Assembly: GCA_900469965.1 (NCBI GenBank)
Contig: UBZP01000003.1
Location: 62,293-126,292, forward strand
From: Hyphomicrobiales bacterium
Lineage (GTDB): Bacteria; Pseudomonadota; Alphaproteobacteria; Rhizobiales; Rhizobiaceae
DNA: 64,000 bases
Reading direction: 5' to 3'
Shown here: in pieces, positions 8,297 through 17,451 of the stretch
How the letters are laid out: each line of letters opens with the position of its first letter
Numbering within the stretch: the stretch's first letter is position 1
Made by a program: the position numbers and the translations under genes
Notes under the pieces: generated by a model
Databases searched by the model: none
What the model was told of the DNA's origin: nothing
Seen by the model: only the letters and a program-made list of their open reading frames with translations

Positions 8297-8692
8297 TTAT
8301 TCGACCGGCTCGACGAGCGCGGCGCCCTTCTCGACGATGTAGGTCGCGAGCTCCGAGGCCCTGCCTTCGCCGACGTTCCGTGCCGAGTGCGGCGTCCCCG
8401 ACGGAATGAAGAGCGACTGCCCGGCCGTGAGGGTCACCGGCGCGCGGCCTTCGAGCGTGTATTCCAGCCTGCCTTCGAGGACGAAGGCGACCTCTTCGCC
8501 GGGGTGTCTGTGGTTTGCCGCGAACGCCTCCGGCCCCAGGTCCACCCTCACCTGGACGACTTCCTTCGAGGAACCGCTGACATCGCTCCTGACGAGCTCC
8601 GTGCGCTGGATATCGGGTTGCTGTGCCTGCACCGCCTGCAGCGGAAACGCCAGAAGCGCGAACGCTGTGATCGTGATCATCGGGGTCTTCAT
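8297..8692 (-). CDS. Secreted single-domain cupin
   Basis: About 131 residues from the ATG at 8692, chosen because GGGAGAG sits 4 nt upstream. The N-terminus is a clear signal peptide ending near AQQP. The cupin fold shows in NHRHPGEEVAFVLEGRLEYT, giving His/His/Glu metal ligands, and in IPSGTPHSARN, giving the third His. Such periplasmic cupins are usually of unknown function; some are dioxygenase-like or sense small molecules. It shares a transcript with the epoxide hydrolase gene downstream. Confidence 0.85.
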   Translation of the reverse strand: MKTPMITITAFALLAFPLQAVQAQQPDIQRTELVRSDVSGSSKEVVQVRVDLGPEAFAANHRHPGEEVAFVLEGRLEYTLEGRAPVTLTAGQSLFIPSGTPHSARNVGEGRASELATYIVEKGAALVEPVE

Positions 8693-8758
8693 CGAACTCT
8701 CCCTTGGATGAAGGAGGCACCGGCAGATGCCCGGCGCCTCCTCGCCTTGCATGTCAGT

Positions 8759-9196
8759 TCACGCCGCATCCGGGCCGTGACGGAAAACGAGAACCTTGTT
8801 GCCTTCCGGATCGCGGAAATAGGCGCAGTAGGGACCATTGTCCCCGCGCGGACCCGGCGCGCCCTCGTCCGCCCCGCCGGCAGCGAGTGCGGTTGCGTGG
8901 ATCTCATCGACCTGCGCACGGGAGCGCGCCTCGAGGGCGACCATGTTGCCGTTGCCGATGGCGGCGGGCTGGCCGTCGAAGGGCCTGGTAATGCCGAATT
9001 CCGGAACCCGGTGGCCGTAATAGATGGCCCGCCCCGGCTGGACGAGCACGCGCCCGATGCCGAATACGGCAAAGACCCGGTCGTAGAAGCGTGATGCGGC
9101 TTCCAGGTCGTTGGTGCCGACGACGGCGTGACCGATGACCGCACGCAGGTCTGCGGGCCGGGCGGCGGTTTCGTGGTTCGGTGTGATGGCGTTCAT
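8759..9196 (-). CDS. VOC/glyoxalase-fold protein
   Basis: About 145 residues from the ATG at 9196. It has the vicinal-oxygen-chelate pattern: IGHAVVGTNDLEAASRFYDR at the start (first metal His), and YCAYFRDPEGNKVLVFRHGP at the end with the typical FRDPEGNK turn. This group includes lactoylglutathione lyases, dioxygenases and resistance proteins. Nothing here selects one. It heads the leftward VOC-cupin-epoxide hydrolase group (66-bp gap to the cupin) and diverges from the alpha/beta hydrolase gene at 9417. Confidence 0.85.
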   Translation of the reverse strand: MNAITPNHETAARPADLRAVIGHAVVGTNDLEAASRFYDRVFAVFGIGRVLVQPGRAIYYGHRVPEFGITRPFDGQPAAIGNGNMVALEARSRAQVDEIHATALAAGGADEGAPGPRGDNGPYCAYFRDPEGNKVLVFRHGPDAA

Positions 9197-9416
9197 GTCG
9201 ATCTTACCCTTTCCATCGACGGCAAGCACCTGCCGTCTGCTGTTTCAGGCGGAAGCCAACGCTCCGCCCTGCGATGCCGACAATCTAGGGGGTGACCTTC
9301 CCGGCCGGTACTTGGCGAATTCGAGAGGGTGCTTCTCGGATTCCGGTGCTGGTCGGCGACGCTTCAGCGCCCGATCATGAAGCCCGGCAACAGCTTTCCA
9401 ACGAAGGAGGAATGAC

Positions 9417-10361
9417 ATGTCGACGGGCTCAACCGGAAAACGGCTTGCCGCCGCGGCGGTGTGGAGTGCCGTGACCTGGGCGGCACCCCAGGCGATCGCG
9501 GGCGCTCCCGAGATCGACTACCTGAAGATCGACGGCGACATCACGCTGCGAAGGATGGTCGTGCACGCGGCGGCTCCGAAGGGGACGGTCCTGTTCCTGC
9601 ACGGTTTCCCGGAGACGCTCTATGTCTGGAAGGACATCGCCACCGCGCTCGGTGACACCTACGAGGTCCATGCGTTCGACTGGCCGGGCTTCGGCCAGTC
9701 GTCGCGACCCGTAGCCGGCACGTTCTCCTATGCGCCGCAGGCCTTCGCCGCCGTCCTGAAGGCCTATATCGCCAAGGCCGGCATCGAACGCTCGATGCTG
9801 ACGATCTATGCGACGGACATCGGCGCGCTGCCGGCCCTGCTGCTCGCGATCGAGGAGCCGGATATCGCACGGACCATCGTCGTCGGCGATTTCGCCCCCT
9901 TCGACCGGCCGGCATACATGTACGAGAGCCTGCAGAACCTGAAGAGCGAACCTTTCGCATCGCAGACCCGAGCCCACATGAACAGGACGAGCGCCGAAAT
10001 CCTGGCGAACGCCTATCGCCGCGGCCTGCCGAAGGAGCGACAATTCGATCTTCCGGCGGACGTCCGGCAGGACATGGAAGCCGGCTGGGGCAACGGCGCG
10101 ATGACGGCCGCCGACGCCTTCTATCACTACTATTCCCACTTCACGCGGGATCAGGACCGGCTCGAGGCGAACCTCGGCCGGCTGAAGACACCCGTGACGG
10201 TGATCTGGGGCGAAGACGATCTCTATATCTCGAAGAAGATGGGCGAGGAGTTCGCCGGCAGGATCGGTGCGTCCCTGGATGTCCTGCCGGGGGTGGGCCA
10301 CTATCCTCACCTCCAGGACCCGGCCGGGACGGTCGCGGCGGTGCGCGCGTCAGCCCGATGA
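9417..10361 (+). CDS. Exported alpha/beta hydrolase with Asp nucleophile
   Basis: 314 residues, with a strong ribosome site (AAGGAGGAA) before the ATG. A signal peptide runs to about residue 29 (AAPQAIAG). The fold is the haloalkane dehalogenase/epoxide hydrolase branch: LFLHGFPETLYVW (oxyanion), DWPGFGQSSRP, and the nucleophile elbow YATDIGALPAL with Asp where esterases have Ser. Near the end are the acid WGEDDLYI and the His in LPGVGHYPHLQDP. It diverges from the VOC-cupin-epoxide hydrolase operon across 220 bp with no other gene. It may act on the same halogenated or epoxide substrate. Its last 12 bp overlap the convergent LysR gene. Confidence 0.85.
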   Translation: MSTGSTGKRLAAAAVWSAVTWAAPQAIAGAPEIDYLKIDGDITLRRMVVHAAAPKGTVLFLHGFPETLYVWKDIATALGDTYEVHAFDWPGFGQSSRPVAGTFSYAPQAFAAVLKAYIAKAGIERSMLTIYATDIGALPALLLAIEEPDIARTIVVGDFAPFDRPAYMYESLQNLKSEPFASQTRAHMNRTSAEILANAYRRGLPKERQFDLPADVRQDMEAGWGNGAMTAADAFYHYYSHFTRDQDRLEANLGRLKTPVTVIWGEDDLYISKKMGEEFAGRIGASLDVLPGVGHYPHLQDPAGTVAAVRASAR

Positions 10362-11282
10362 CCGCAGGCCGTCCGACAGGGTCGCCGAGCGGTATTGTCC
10401 GCAAGCCTCCCGCAGGCGCGGCAGCGTCCAGTCGATGAAGGAGCGGACCTTCACCGCCAGCAGCCCTTGCCGGGAATAGACGATGTGGATGGGCCGCGCC
10501 GGCCCGCCATGTTCCGGCAGGATCGGGACGAGCGCCCCGGACGCAAGGTGCTCGGGGATCTGGTAGTCGAAGAGCCGCGCGATGCCGCAACCCTCCAGGG
10601 CAGCCGCAACGCAGTTTGCCGCCGTGTTGACCTCGAGGCGCGTCTGCGGATAGGCCTCGAGCGGTTCGCCGTCGACCTCGAACGTCCAGAAGAACGGCCG
10701 GTTGTTGAACATGATGCCGTCGTGAGCCGGCAGGTCGCAGGGATGGTTCGGCACGCCCCGCCGCGCCAGATAGGCGGGGCTGGCGCAGGTGAGGAGGCGG
10801 AACTCTCCGGCCTTCACCGCATAGAGGGAACTGTCGGCCAGCTCGGCCAGCCGGATGGCCACGTCGACCTGTTCGTTGATCAGATGCACCGACCGGTCGA
10901 GCGAGACGAGGTTCAGCGAGATCTCGGGGTGCTCCTCCAGGAAGCCGAGCGCGATCGGCAGGACATACCGGTTGCCGAACTCGACGGGCATCGTCACCGT
11001 CAGATTTCCCCGCGGCGCCTCGTACTCGCCGGAGGCCCGTCGCTCGGCCTCTTCGAGATCGGCCACGATCCTGCGGGCGGCCTCCACATATTCGCGTCCG
11101 GCTTCGGTCAGTTGCAGGTTGCGGCTGGTCCGGACGAGCAGCCGGGCCCCGAGATGGCGTTCGAGATCGGCGACCTTGCGGCTGACGCTCGGCAGAGGCG
11201 CGTTCAGCTTCCGGCTCCCGGCAGTGATACTGCCGGCGTCGACCACAGCGAGCAACACGCGCATGGCATCAAGTCGGTCCAT
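10350..11282 (-). CDS. LysR-family transcriptional regulator
   Basis: 310 residues, normal for the family. The winged helix-turn-helix is at 1-60 (MDRLDAMRVLLAVVDAGSIT, then LPSVSRKVADLERHLGARLL). The C-terminal part is the substrate-binding-like co-inducer domain. The closest subgroup by appearance is the CrgA/AaeR-like type with the NNRPFFWTFEVDGE region. The gene converges on the alpha/beta hydrolase and lies downstream of the RND operon in the same direction. It plausibly controls the hydrolase/epoxide hydrolase block at 7-10.4 kb, but no operator stands out. Confidence 0.88.
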   Translation of the reverse strand: MDRLDAMRVLLAVVDAGSITAGSRKLNAPLPSVSRKVADLERHLGARLLVRTSRNLQLTEAGREYVEAARRIVADLEEAERRASGEYEAPRGNLTVTMPVEFGNRYVLPIALGFLEEHPEISLNLVSLDRSVHLINEQVDVAIRLAELADSSLYAVKAGEFRLLTCASPAYLARRGVPNHPCDLPAHDGIMFNNRPFFWTFEVDGEPLEAYPQTRLEVNTAANCVAAALEGCGIARLFDYQIPEHLASGALVPILPEHGGPARPIHIVYSRQGLLAVKVRSFIDWTLPRLREACGQYRSATLSDGLRSSG

Positions 11283-11452
11283 GGAGCACCGTAACGATCT
11301 TTCATGATCTTACAGTGCTTTTGCCTCCTTCCCTACCGGCCTTCGCCGTTCTTCTGCCGCGTTCGGCCTCGACGCGACGGCGCTCCGTCTGTCCGCCGAC
11401 CCGCCAGGTCAGAAGCCCCGGCCCGGCGCGTCGTCGCAGCCGGCGCAGTTCT

Positions 11453-14400
11453 CTACTCGGCCGCGATCGGCAACGGGGCAGGAACCGGGCGGCCCTCGTC
11501 GTCGCCTGTGCTCTCCGCAGGCGGCGCATCGGCCTCGGGAACCGTCTTGTCCCTGCCGAAGAACAGCGCATAGGCGGCCGGCAGCACGAGGATGGTCAGG
11601 ACCGTGGCGACCAGGATGCCGCCCATCATCGCGTAGGCGAGCGGTCCCCAGAAGACGCCGCGCGAGATCGGGATCAGCGCCAGCACGGCCACCATCGCCG
11701 TCAGCATGATCGGGCGGAAGCGGCGCACCGCTGCTCCGACGATCGCCTCGGAACGCTCCATGCCGGCGGCAATGTCCTGGTCGATCTGGTCGACGAGGAT
11801 GATCGAGTTGCGGATGATGATGCCGAGAAGCGCGATGACGCCGAGGATCGCCACGAAACCGAAGGGCGCGCCGCTGATCAGCAGTGCCGTCGCGGCACCG
11901 ATGATGCCGAGCGGGCCGGTGGCCAGCACCAGCATCGCCTTGCCGAAGTGCTGCAGCTGCACCATCAGCAACAGGACGATGACGAGCAGCATGATCGGCG
12001 CCTTGGCGGCGATCGAGGCCTGGCTCTCGGCCGAATCCTCGGCGCCGCCCTGGATCTCGACCTTGTAGCCCGGTGCCAGGCCGTCGCGCAGCCCCTTGAG
12101 CTCGTCATAGAGCTTCATCGTCACGTCGTTCGACTGGACGCCGTCCGGCAGCGTGGCGCGAACGGTGATCGTCGGCAGGCGGTCGCGCCGCCATTCGATG
12201 CCCTGTTCCAGCACCGGGACCACCTTGGCGACCTGCGAGACCGGGACGAAGCCGCCGAAATCGGTCGGCACGTAGATCGAATTGACGGCCGACAGCAGGT
12301 GGCGATTGGCGTCGGGCTCGCGGGCGACGATGGAGACCGTCTCCTCGCCGTCGCGGAAATCGTCGAGCGGCACGCCGGACATGGTCGCCTGCAGCATCTG
12401 CCGGATCCGCTGCGAGGTGACGCCGAGCGCGCGGGCGCGGTCCTGGTCGATCACCAGCTTCATCGCCGGCACGGGCTCCAGCCAGTCGTCGTGGACGGCG
12501 CCGAGCAGGGGGTTCTCTTCGAACTTCGCCTTCACCGCGTCGGCGATGCGACGGACCTCCTGGCGGTCCGGCCCGACCACGCGCAGCTGTACCGGCCAGC
12601 CGGTCGGCGGTCCGAGGAACAGGCGGTCGACCTTGGAGCGGATCGAGGGGAAGTCCTGCGCAAGCATGGTCCTGAGCTTGACGATCAGCCGCTCGCGCGC
12701 CGGTTCGTCATTGGCCATGATCAGGAGCTGGGCGAAGTTCGGATTGCGCAGCTGCTGGTCGAGCGGCAGGAAGAAGCGCGGCGCGCCCTCGCCGATATAG
12801 GTGGCGATGAAGCGCTTGTCCGGGTCGTCCATCATCCGCGCCTCCAGGGCCTTCGCCTGGTTTTCGACCTCCTTGATGCTGGTGCCCTCGGGCAGCCACA
12901 GGTCGACGAGGATCTCCGGCCGCGACGACTGCGGGAAGAAGTTCTGCGGAATGAACTGGAAGGCCCAGAGACTGGTCGCAAAGGTGCCGAGCGTCAAGAG
13001 AAGCACGGCGATGCGATGGCGCACGGCCCAGCCGACCGTCGCCCGCAGCCGCTTGTAGAAGCGCGTGTCGAAGACGTCGTGATGCTCGCCCGCATGCGCG
13101 CGCTGCTTCAGGATCATGTGGCCGAGCCACGGGGTGAAGTACACGGCGACGAACCACGAGACGACGAGCGCGATGCCGACCACATAGAACAGCGAGCGGA
13201 CATATTCGCCGGCGGTCGATTCCGCAAAGCCGACCGGAATGAAGCCGGCGGTGGTGATCAGCGTCCCGGTCAGCATCGGAAACGCGGTCGAGGAATAGGC
13301 GAAGCTCGCCGCCTCGACCTTCTCCAGGCCCTCTTCCAGCTTGCGCTCCATCATCTCGACGACGATCATCGCGTCGTCGACGAGCAGGCCGAGCGCGATG
13401 ATCAGCGCGCCGAGCGAGATGCGCTGCAGGTCGATGCCGAGCTCGTACATGATCGCGAAGGTCGCGGCGAGCACCAGCGGAATGGCGATCGCGATCACCA
13501 GGCCCGAGCGCCAGCCGATCGACAGGAACGAGACGACGAGCACGATGATCAGCGCCTCGCCGAGCGCCTTCATGAATTCGCCGATGGCCTCGGTGACCAC
13601 CTCGGGCTGGTTGGAGATCTGTTCGACGGCGACCCCATAGGGCAAGGCGCTCTCGAAACGGGCGTAGGTCTCCTCCACCGCCTTGCCGACGTCGGTGACC
13701 TTGAAGCCCTTGGCCATGACGACGCCGACCTGGACGCTGTCGTGACCGTTGAAGCGGTACTTGCGCTGGTAGGGATCCTCCAGACCGGAGGTGACGGTGG
13801 CGATGTCGCCCAGCCGGATGACCTGGCTTCCGGCGCGCAGCCGCAGCTCGCGGATGTCGGCCGCGCGGTCGACGCCGCCTTCGACGGAAATGCGGACCGA
13901 CCGCGTGCCGGTATCGACGCTGCCGGCCGAATCGACGTTGTTCTGGCCCTTGATGGCGTTCTGCAGGTCGGTGATCGTCAGCCCGCGCTCGGCCAGCGCC
14001 TTGGACGAGACGTCCACATAGATCTTCTCCGGCTGGTCGCCGATGATGACGGCCTTCTCCACGCCGGGTGTCGTCAGCAGCATGTCGCGCGCCTGGATCG
14101 CGAATGTCTTCAGCTCCGGGTAGCTGTAGCCGTCGCCGCTGATGGAATGCAGCGTGATGTAGGTGTCGCCGAATTCGTCGTTGAAATAGGGCCCGAGCAC
14201 GCCTTCTGGCAGCTCGCCGGCAATATCGCCCACCTTCTTGCGCACTTGATAGAAGGCGTCGGCGACGTCCTCGGCGTCGGTGTCCCCCTCCACCTGGAGG
14301 GTGATGATGGCGCTGCCGGCGCGCGTATAGGACTTCACCCAGTCGAGATGCGGCGTCTCCTGCAGCTTGCGCTCGATCTTGTTGACCACCTGGTCCTGCA

Positions 14401-14605
14401 TCTCCTCGATCGAGGCGCCAGGCCAGACCGCTTGGACCACCATGATGCGGAAGGTGAAGTCCGGGTCCTCCTTCTGGCCCATGCGCATCAGTCCCAGGAC
14501 GCCGGTGACGATGATCAGGCCGAAGAGGAAGCGGGCAATGCTCGGATGGCCGATCGCCCAGCGGGAGAGGTTGAACGGCTTGCGGTCGGAGGTCGAGGCG
14601 CTCAT
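11453..14605 (-). CDS. RND-family efflux permease (AcrB/HAE1-like)
   Basis: 1,050 residues, the full length of an RND pump. The inner-membrane trimer uses proton motive force to expel drugs or amphiphiles through a periplasmic adaptor and TolC. Visible features are the first TM near residues 25-45 and porter repeats such as VVQAVWPGASIEEMQDQVVN. The central TM region has LIIALGLLVDDAMIVVEMME, whose paired Asp carry protons. The second half repeats the plan (IALLGIIIRNSIILVDQIDQ). The gene follows its adaptor gene by 30 bp. No outer-membrane channel gene is adjacent, so it probably uses a TolC encoded elsewhere. Confidence 0.95.
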   Translation of the reverse strand: MSASTSDRKPFNLSRWAIGHPSIARFLFGLIIVTGVLGLMRMGQKEDPDFTFRIMVVQAVWPGASIEEMQDQVVNKIERKLQETPHLDWVKSYTRAGSAIITLQVEGDTDAEDVADAFYQVRKKVGDIAGELPEGVLGPYFNDEFGDTYITLHSISGDGYSYPELKTFAIQARDMLLTTPGVEKAVIIGDQPEKIYVDVSSKALAERGLTITDLQNAIKGQNNVDSAGSVDTGTRSVRISVEGGVDRAADIRELRLRAGSQVIRLGDIATVTSGLEDPYQRKYRFNGHDSVQVGVVMAKGFKVTDVGKAVEETYARFESALPYGVAVEQISNQPEVVTEAIGEFMKALGEALIIVLVVSFLSIGWRSGLVIAIAIPLVLAATFAIMYELGIDLQRISLGALIIALGLLVDDAMIVVEMMERKLEEGLEKVEAASFAYSSTAFPMLTGTLITTAGFIPVGFAESTAGEYVRSLFYVVGIALVVSWFVAVYFTPWLGHMILKQRAHAGEHHDVFDTRFYKRLRATVGWAVRHRIAVLLLTLGTFATSLWAFQFIPQNFFPQSSRPEILVDLWLPEGTSIKEVENQAKALEARMMDDPDKRFIATYIGEGAPRFFLPLDQQLRNPNFAQLLIMANDEPARERLIVKLRTMLAQDFPSIRSKVDRLFLGPPTGWPVQLRVVGPDRQEVRRIADAVKAKFEENPLLGAVHDDWLEPVPAMKLVIDQDRARALGVTSQRIRQMLQATMSGVPLDDFRDGEETVSIVAREPDANRHLLSAVNSIYVPTDFGGFVPVSQVAKVVPVLEQGIEWRRDRLPTITVRATLPDGVQSNDVTMKLYDELKGLRDGLAPGYKVEIQGGAEDSAESQASIAAKAPIMLLVIVLLLMVQLQHFGKAMLVLATGPLGIIGAATALLISGAPFGFVAILGVIALLGIIIRNSIILVDQIDQDIAAGMERSEAIVGAAVRRFRPIMLTAMVAVLALIPISRGVFWGPLAYAMMGGILVATVLTILVLPAAYALFFGRDKTVPEADAPPAESTGDDEGRPVPAPLPIAAE

Positions 14606-14635
14606 GGCATCATCATTCCGTTCTGTAAAGAGGGG

Positions 14636-15778
14636 TCAGCGAACGAGTTGGTCGGCTTCCGCCTGGGCGGACAGCGCTTCGCCGGCCGGCACCTTCACCT
14701 TCAGGTTCTCGCTCATGAACTGCGTGCCGGCGGCGACCACGAGATCGCCGGGCTTCAGGCCCTGCGTGACGTTGACGCCGTCGGCGCCGAAATCGCCGAC
14801 GGTGATCTCGCGCGAGCGCACGGTATCGCTGCCGCGTTCGACGACCCATACGATCGTCCGGCCGTCTTTCTCCGCGAGCGCGGCCAGCGGAATGGAGACG
14901 GCGCTCCGCTCGCTTTCGCCGGCCGTCTCGATCGTCGCCGTCATGCCGAGAAGGACGCGCGGGTCGTTCGGCAGGCTGACGCGCACGGCAAATGTCCGCG
15001 ACAGCCGGTCGGCGCTGCCTGCGACTTCTCGAACCCGGCCGTCCAGCACAAGGCCCTCATCGGACCAGAACCGCGCCTTGACCGTCTGGCCCGGCCTGAA
15101 CCTGGCGATGTCCATCTCCGGTACGGCGATCTCGGCTTCCTTCTCGCCATCGACGGCGACCGACACCACCGGCGTGCCCGAGCCGATCACCTGGCCGATA
15201 TCGGCGTTGACGGCGGTCACGATGCCGGTCTGGTCGGACGTCAGGTCCGTGTAGCGCACCTGGTTCTTCGCCTGGTCGAGCGAGGCGACGGCGGCGTCGC
15301 GCGTCGAAACCGCCTGGTCGTAGGCGAGCGTTGCCTCTTCGAGCTGGGACTTGGAGGTGACGTTCTTGGCGAAGAGCCCCTCGGCGCGGGTCTTGGCGAG
15401 CCTGGCCGTCTCGACCTGCTTCTCGGCAGCGACGAGGCTGGCCGCAGCCGATTTCACGGCGAGCTGGTAGTCCGTCGGATCGATCCGTGCCAGGAGGTCG
15501 CCGGGTTCCACCCGATCGCCGATGTTGACGTGCCGCTCGGTGATCTTGCCGGCCACGCGGAAGCCGAGGTTCATCTCGGTGCGGGCCTTGACCGAGCCGG
15601 AATAGTCGAGCGTGCGGGCCTCTCCGACATCGGCGACCGCGACCACCTTGACGGGCCGGACGATCTCCTTCGTCTCGACCTTCTCCTCCGAGCAGCCGGA
15701 CAGCACGAGGCCGAGAGCCGTCATCATGGCGATGGTCGGCAGCGAAATGGACATGCGTGTAGCCTTCGGCGAAAACAT
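14636..15778 (-). CDS. RND efflux periplasmic adaptor (membrane fusion) lipoprotein
   Basis: 380 residues. The ATG at 15778 has AGGAG 8 nt upstream. The lipobox LSGC around residue 29 makes it a lipid-anchored periplasmic protein. It shows the MFP layout: a lipoyl-like segment (EMNLGFRVAGKITERHVNIG), an alpha-helical hairpin (about residues 95-160), a second lipoyl half (DLTSDQTGIVTAVNADIGQV), then beta-barrel and membrane-proximal domains. It bridges the RND pump downstream to an outer-membrane channel. It lies between the TetR gene (56-bp gap) and the pump gene. Confidence 0.93.
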   Translation of the reverse strand: MFSPKATRMSISLPTIAMMTALGLVLSGCSEEKVETKEIVRPVKVVAVADVGEARTLDYSGSVKARTEMNLGFRVAGKITERHVNIGDRVEPGDLLARIDPTDYQLAVKSAAASLVAAEKQVETARLAKTRAEGLFAKNVTSKSQLEEATLAYDQAVSTRDAAVASLDQAKNQVRYTDLTSDQTGIVTAVNADIGQVIGSGTPVVSVAVDGEKEAEIAVPEMDIARFRPGQTVKARFWSDEGLVLDGRVREVAGSADRLSRTFAVRVSLPNDPRVLLGMTATIETAGESERSAVSIPLAALAEKDGRTIVWVVERGSDTVRSREITVGDFGADGVNVTQGLKPGDLVVAAGTQFMSENLKVKVPAGEALSAQAEADQLVR

Positions 15779-15834
15779 CGCTCGCGCTCCTGATCGATAG
15801 CTCTATGTGTCGGATGGCGGCCGGGCCGCCGCAT

Positions 15835-16443
15835 TCATGTCTTCAGCGCCCTGATCGCGAAATCGATCAGTTCGTCGGGTGTCGCGCGATTTTCCTTCGC
15901 GAGACACTGGGCCACCATCTGCGGATGGCAGAGCGTCACCGTCGCCGCGCCGAAGCATCGGGCCGCAACGTCGGCGTCCTGCTCCGGAAACTCCCCGGCC
16001 GCGATGCCCTCGCGGATGACGTCGGCCAGCAGGGCGTTCAACCGGTCGATATGCTTGTCGATGACGTGCCAGTCCCGTTCCATCGCGACCACCACCATCT
16101 CGTGGACCTTCTCCTGGTCCAGCATCGTCTCGACGGTCAGCCGGTACTGCGCCTGGCCGTAGCGGCGGAGGCGGTCGACCGCACTGGCCTTCGAGCGGAA
16201 AATCTCCAGCGCCATGGCATGGACGCCATCGAGCATCCGCGCGCAGAGCGCCTGGTGGATCTCGGTCTTCGAGGCGAAGAAGCGGTAGATGTTGGCGGGC
16301 GACATGCCGAGCTCGCGGGCAATGTCGGCGACGTTCGTCTTCGCGTAGCCGTAGTGCCTGAACAGGCGCTCGGCCGCATCCAGGATGCGGGTGACGTTCT
16401 CCCGCCTGGTGGTGTCCGCGAGCCTGTCGACGATTTCGGTCAT
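15835..16443 (-). CDS. TetR-family repressor of the RND efflux operon
   Basis: 202 residues. The N-terminal HTH reads ILDAAERLFRHYGYAKTNVA, then IARELGMSPANIYRFFASKT. The C-terminal ligand domain is typical of regulators of RND pumps. The gene is first in a leftward TetR-adaptor-pump order. A perfect 44-bp inverted repeat lies 15 bp upstream of its start, which implies autoregulation of the whole operon. The inducer is probably a pump substrate. Confidence 0.9.
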   Translation of the reverse strand: MTEIVDRLADTTRRENVTRILDAAERLFRHYGYAKTNVADIARELGMSPANIYRFFASKTEIHQALCARMLDGVHAMALEIFRSKASAVDRLRRYGQAQYRLTVETMLDQEKVHEMVVVAMERDWHVIDKHIDRLNALLADVIREGIAAGEFPEQDADVAARCFGAATVTLCHPQMVAQCLAKENRATPDELIDFAIRALKT

Positions 16444-16457
16444 GCCCCGTCCAGCTC

Positions 16458-16501
16458 CGTATTATGAGTGACGAATTTCTTATTTCGTCACTCATAATAC
16501 G
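16458..16501. promoter_or_regulatory. Perfect 18-bp inverted repeat, probable TetR operator of the RND operon
   Basis: CGTATTATGAGTGACGAA (16458-16475) is repeated exactly inverted at 16484-16501 with an 8-nt spacer (TTTCTTAT). Each arm holds TGAGTGACGAA, and the outer TATTAT/ATAATA could serve as -10 elements. It ends 15 bp before the TetR start codon. Its length and perfection suggest two overlapping dimer sites. The rest of 16502-16692 shows no further gene. Confidence 0.8.
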
Positions 16502-16692
16502 TCATCGCCTTGTCGTCAAGGCAGCAGCGTGCCTTCGGCCGGTCCGGTCGCATGGCCTGCCACGCATCAGCGCTCTGCACGTCTGGAAGGCCGGTGCGAC
16601 GATAGATTTCGGTTGCTGCGATTCCATCGGATCGAACCAGCTGATAGTCTGGGCGAATCCATCAACGACCACCGGATCAGCGCCGTCCACCG

Positions 16693-17451
16693 ATGCCCGT
16701 TCAATCCCGACCCCACCAATCCGCGATCGTCCCCCACCTCAGGATCGCAGCGCTTGGCGCCCTCGCCTGCGCTGCCGCGGCGGCCGCCGTCGCTGGCCTG
16801 GTGAGCCTGGTTTTTCCGGAGCATCCGTTCTGGCTGGAATGGGCGGTCGCGGCACTGGTGTCCGCCGCCGTTGCATTTCCGCTGCTGCTGACGATCGGCC
16901 GGCGCAACGAGGCGCTGCGGGAAGTCCAGGCGCAGCTTCGGCACGCGCTGAGCCATGATCCCGTCACGGGAACGCTGAGCGCCAATGCCTTTGCGACCTC
17001 GGTCGAGCATGCGATGGACCGCAGGCGCGTCCACGATGGGGAGAGCACCGACGGCATCATGCTCGTCCTCAGGGTCGGCAACCTCGATGAAATCGGTCGC
17101 CGCTATGGTCCGCAATGGGCAGACACGCTGCTTCAGTCGCTCGTCCGGATCGTGCAGTCGTCCGTGCGCTACGGCGATCTCGTCGCCCGCCTCGCCTCCG
17201 ACGAACTCGGCATCTACCTGCCGGACGCGACGACGGAGAACACCCAGGACATCTGCGAACGAATCCGCGCGCGCATCAGCGAAACCACCTTTGCCGCCGG
17301 CCAGGAGCGTCAGATATCGGTGTCGGTGCGGCTCGGCGGCACCCGGGTCGAGGACCGCGCCGACTTCCAGGCGCTCCGCGAAGCGGCCAACCGCGCCGCC
17401 CTTGCGGAAGAAGAGGCCGGCCCGCCGCTGTTCCGCGAACTGTTTTCATGA
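16693..17451 (+). CDS. Membrane protein with degenerate GGDEF domain
   Basis: 252 residues. Two membrane helices lie at about 17-40 and 48-68, joined by a short loop, then a linker and a GGDEF-fold domain (ALSHDPVTGTLSANAF standing for the usual HDxLTGLxNR). The signature loop reads RLASDELGIYL, so the GGDEF motif is ASDEL. The two Gly that hold GTP are lost, while the DE pair is kept. Cyclase activity is therefore unlikely; a c-di-GMP or GTP sensing or scaffold role is possible. It converges on rmlD, and the two stop codons overlap by 6 bp. Being next to an exopolysaccharide locus may be meaningful, but that is inference. Confidence 0.78.
   Translation: MPVQSRPHQSAIVPHLRIAALGALACAAAAAAVAGLVSLVFPEHPFWLEWAVAALVSAAVAFPLLLTIGRRNEALREVQAQLRHALSHDPVTGTLSANAFATSVEHAMDRRRVHDGESTDGIMLVLRVGNLDEIGRRYGPQWADTLLQSLVRIVQSSVRYGDLVARLASDELGIYLPDATTENTQDICERIRARISETTFAAGQERQISVSVRLGGTRVEDRADFQALREAANRAALAEEEAGPPLFRELFS

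Noticed and set aside
11315-15793. Open frame of about 1,490 codons on the plus strand opposite the RND operon
   Set aside because: It is a high-GC shadow: rich in Asp, Arg, His and Gly with no domain pattern, while the minus strand encodes complete adaptor and pump proteins.
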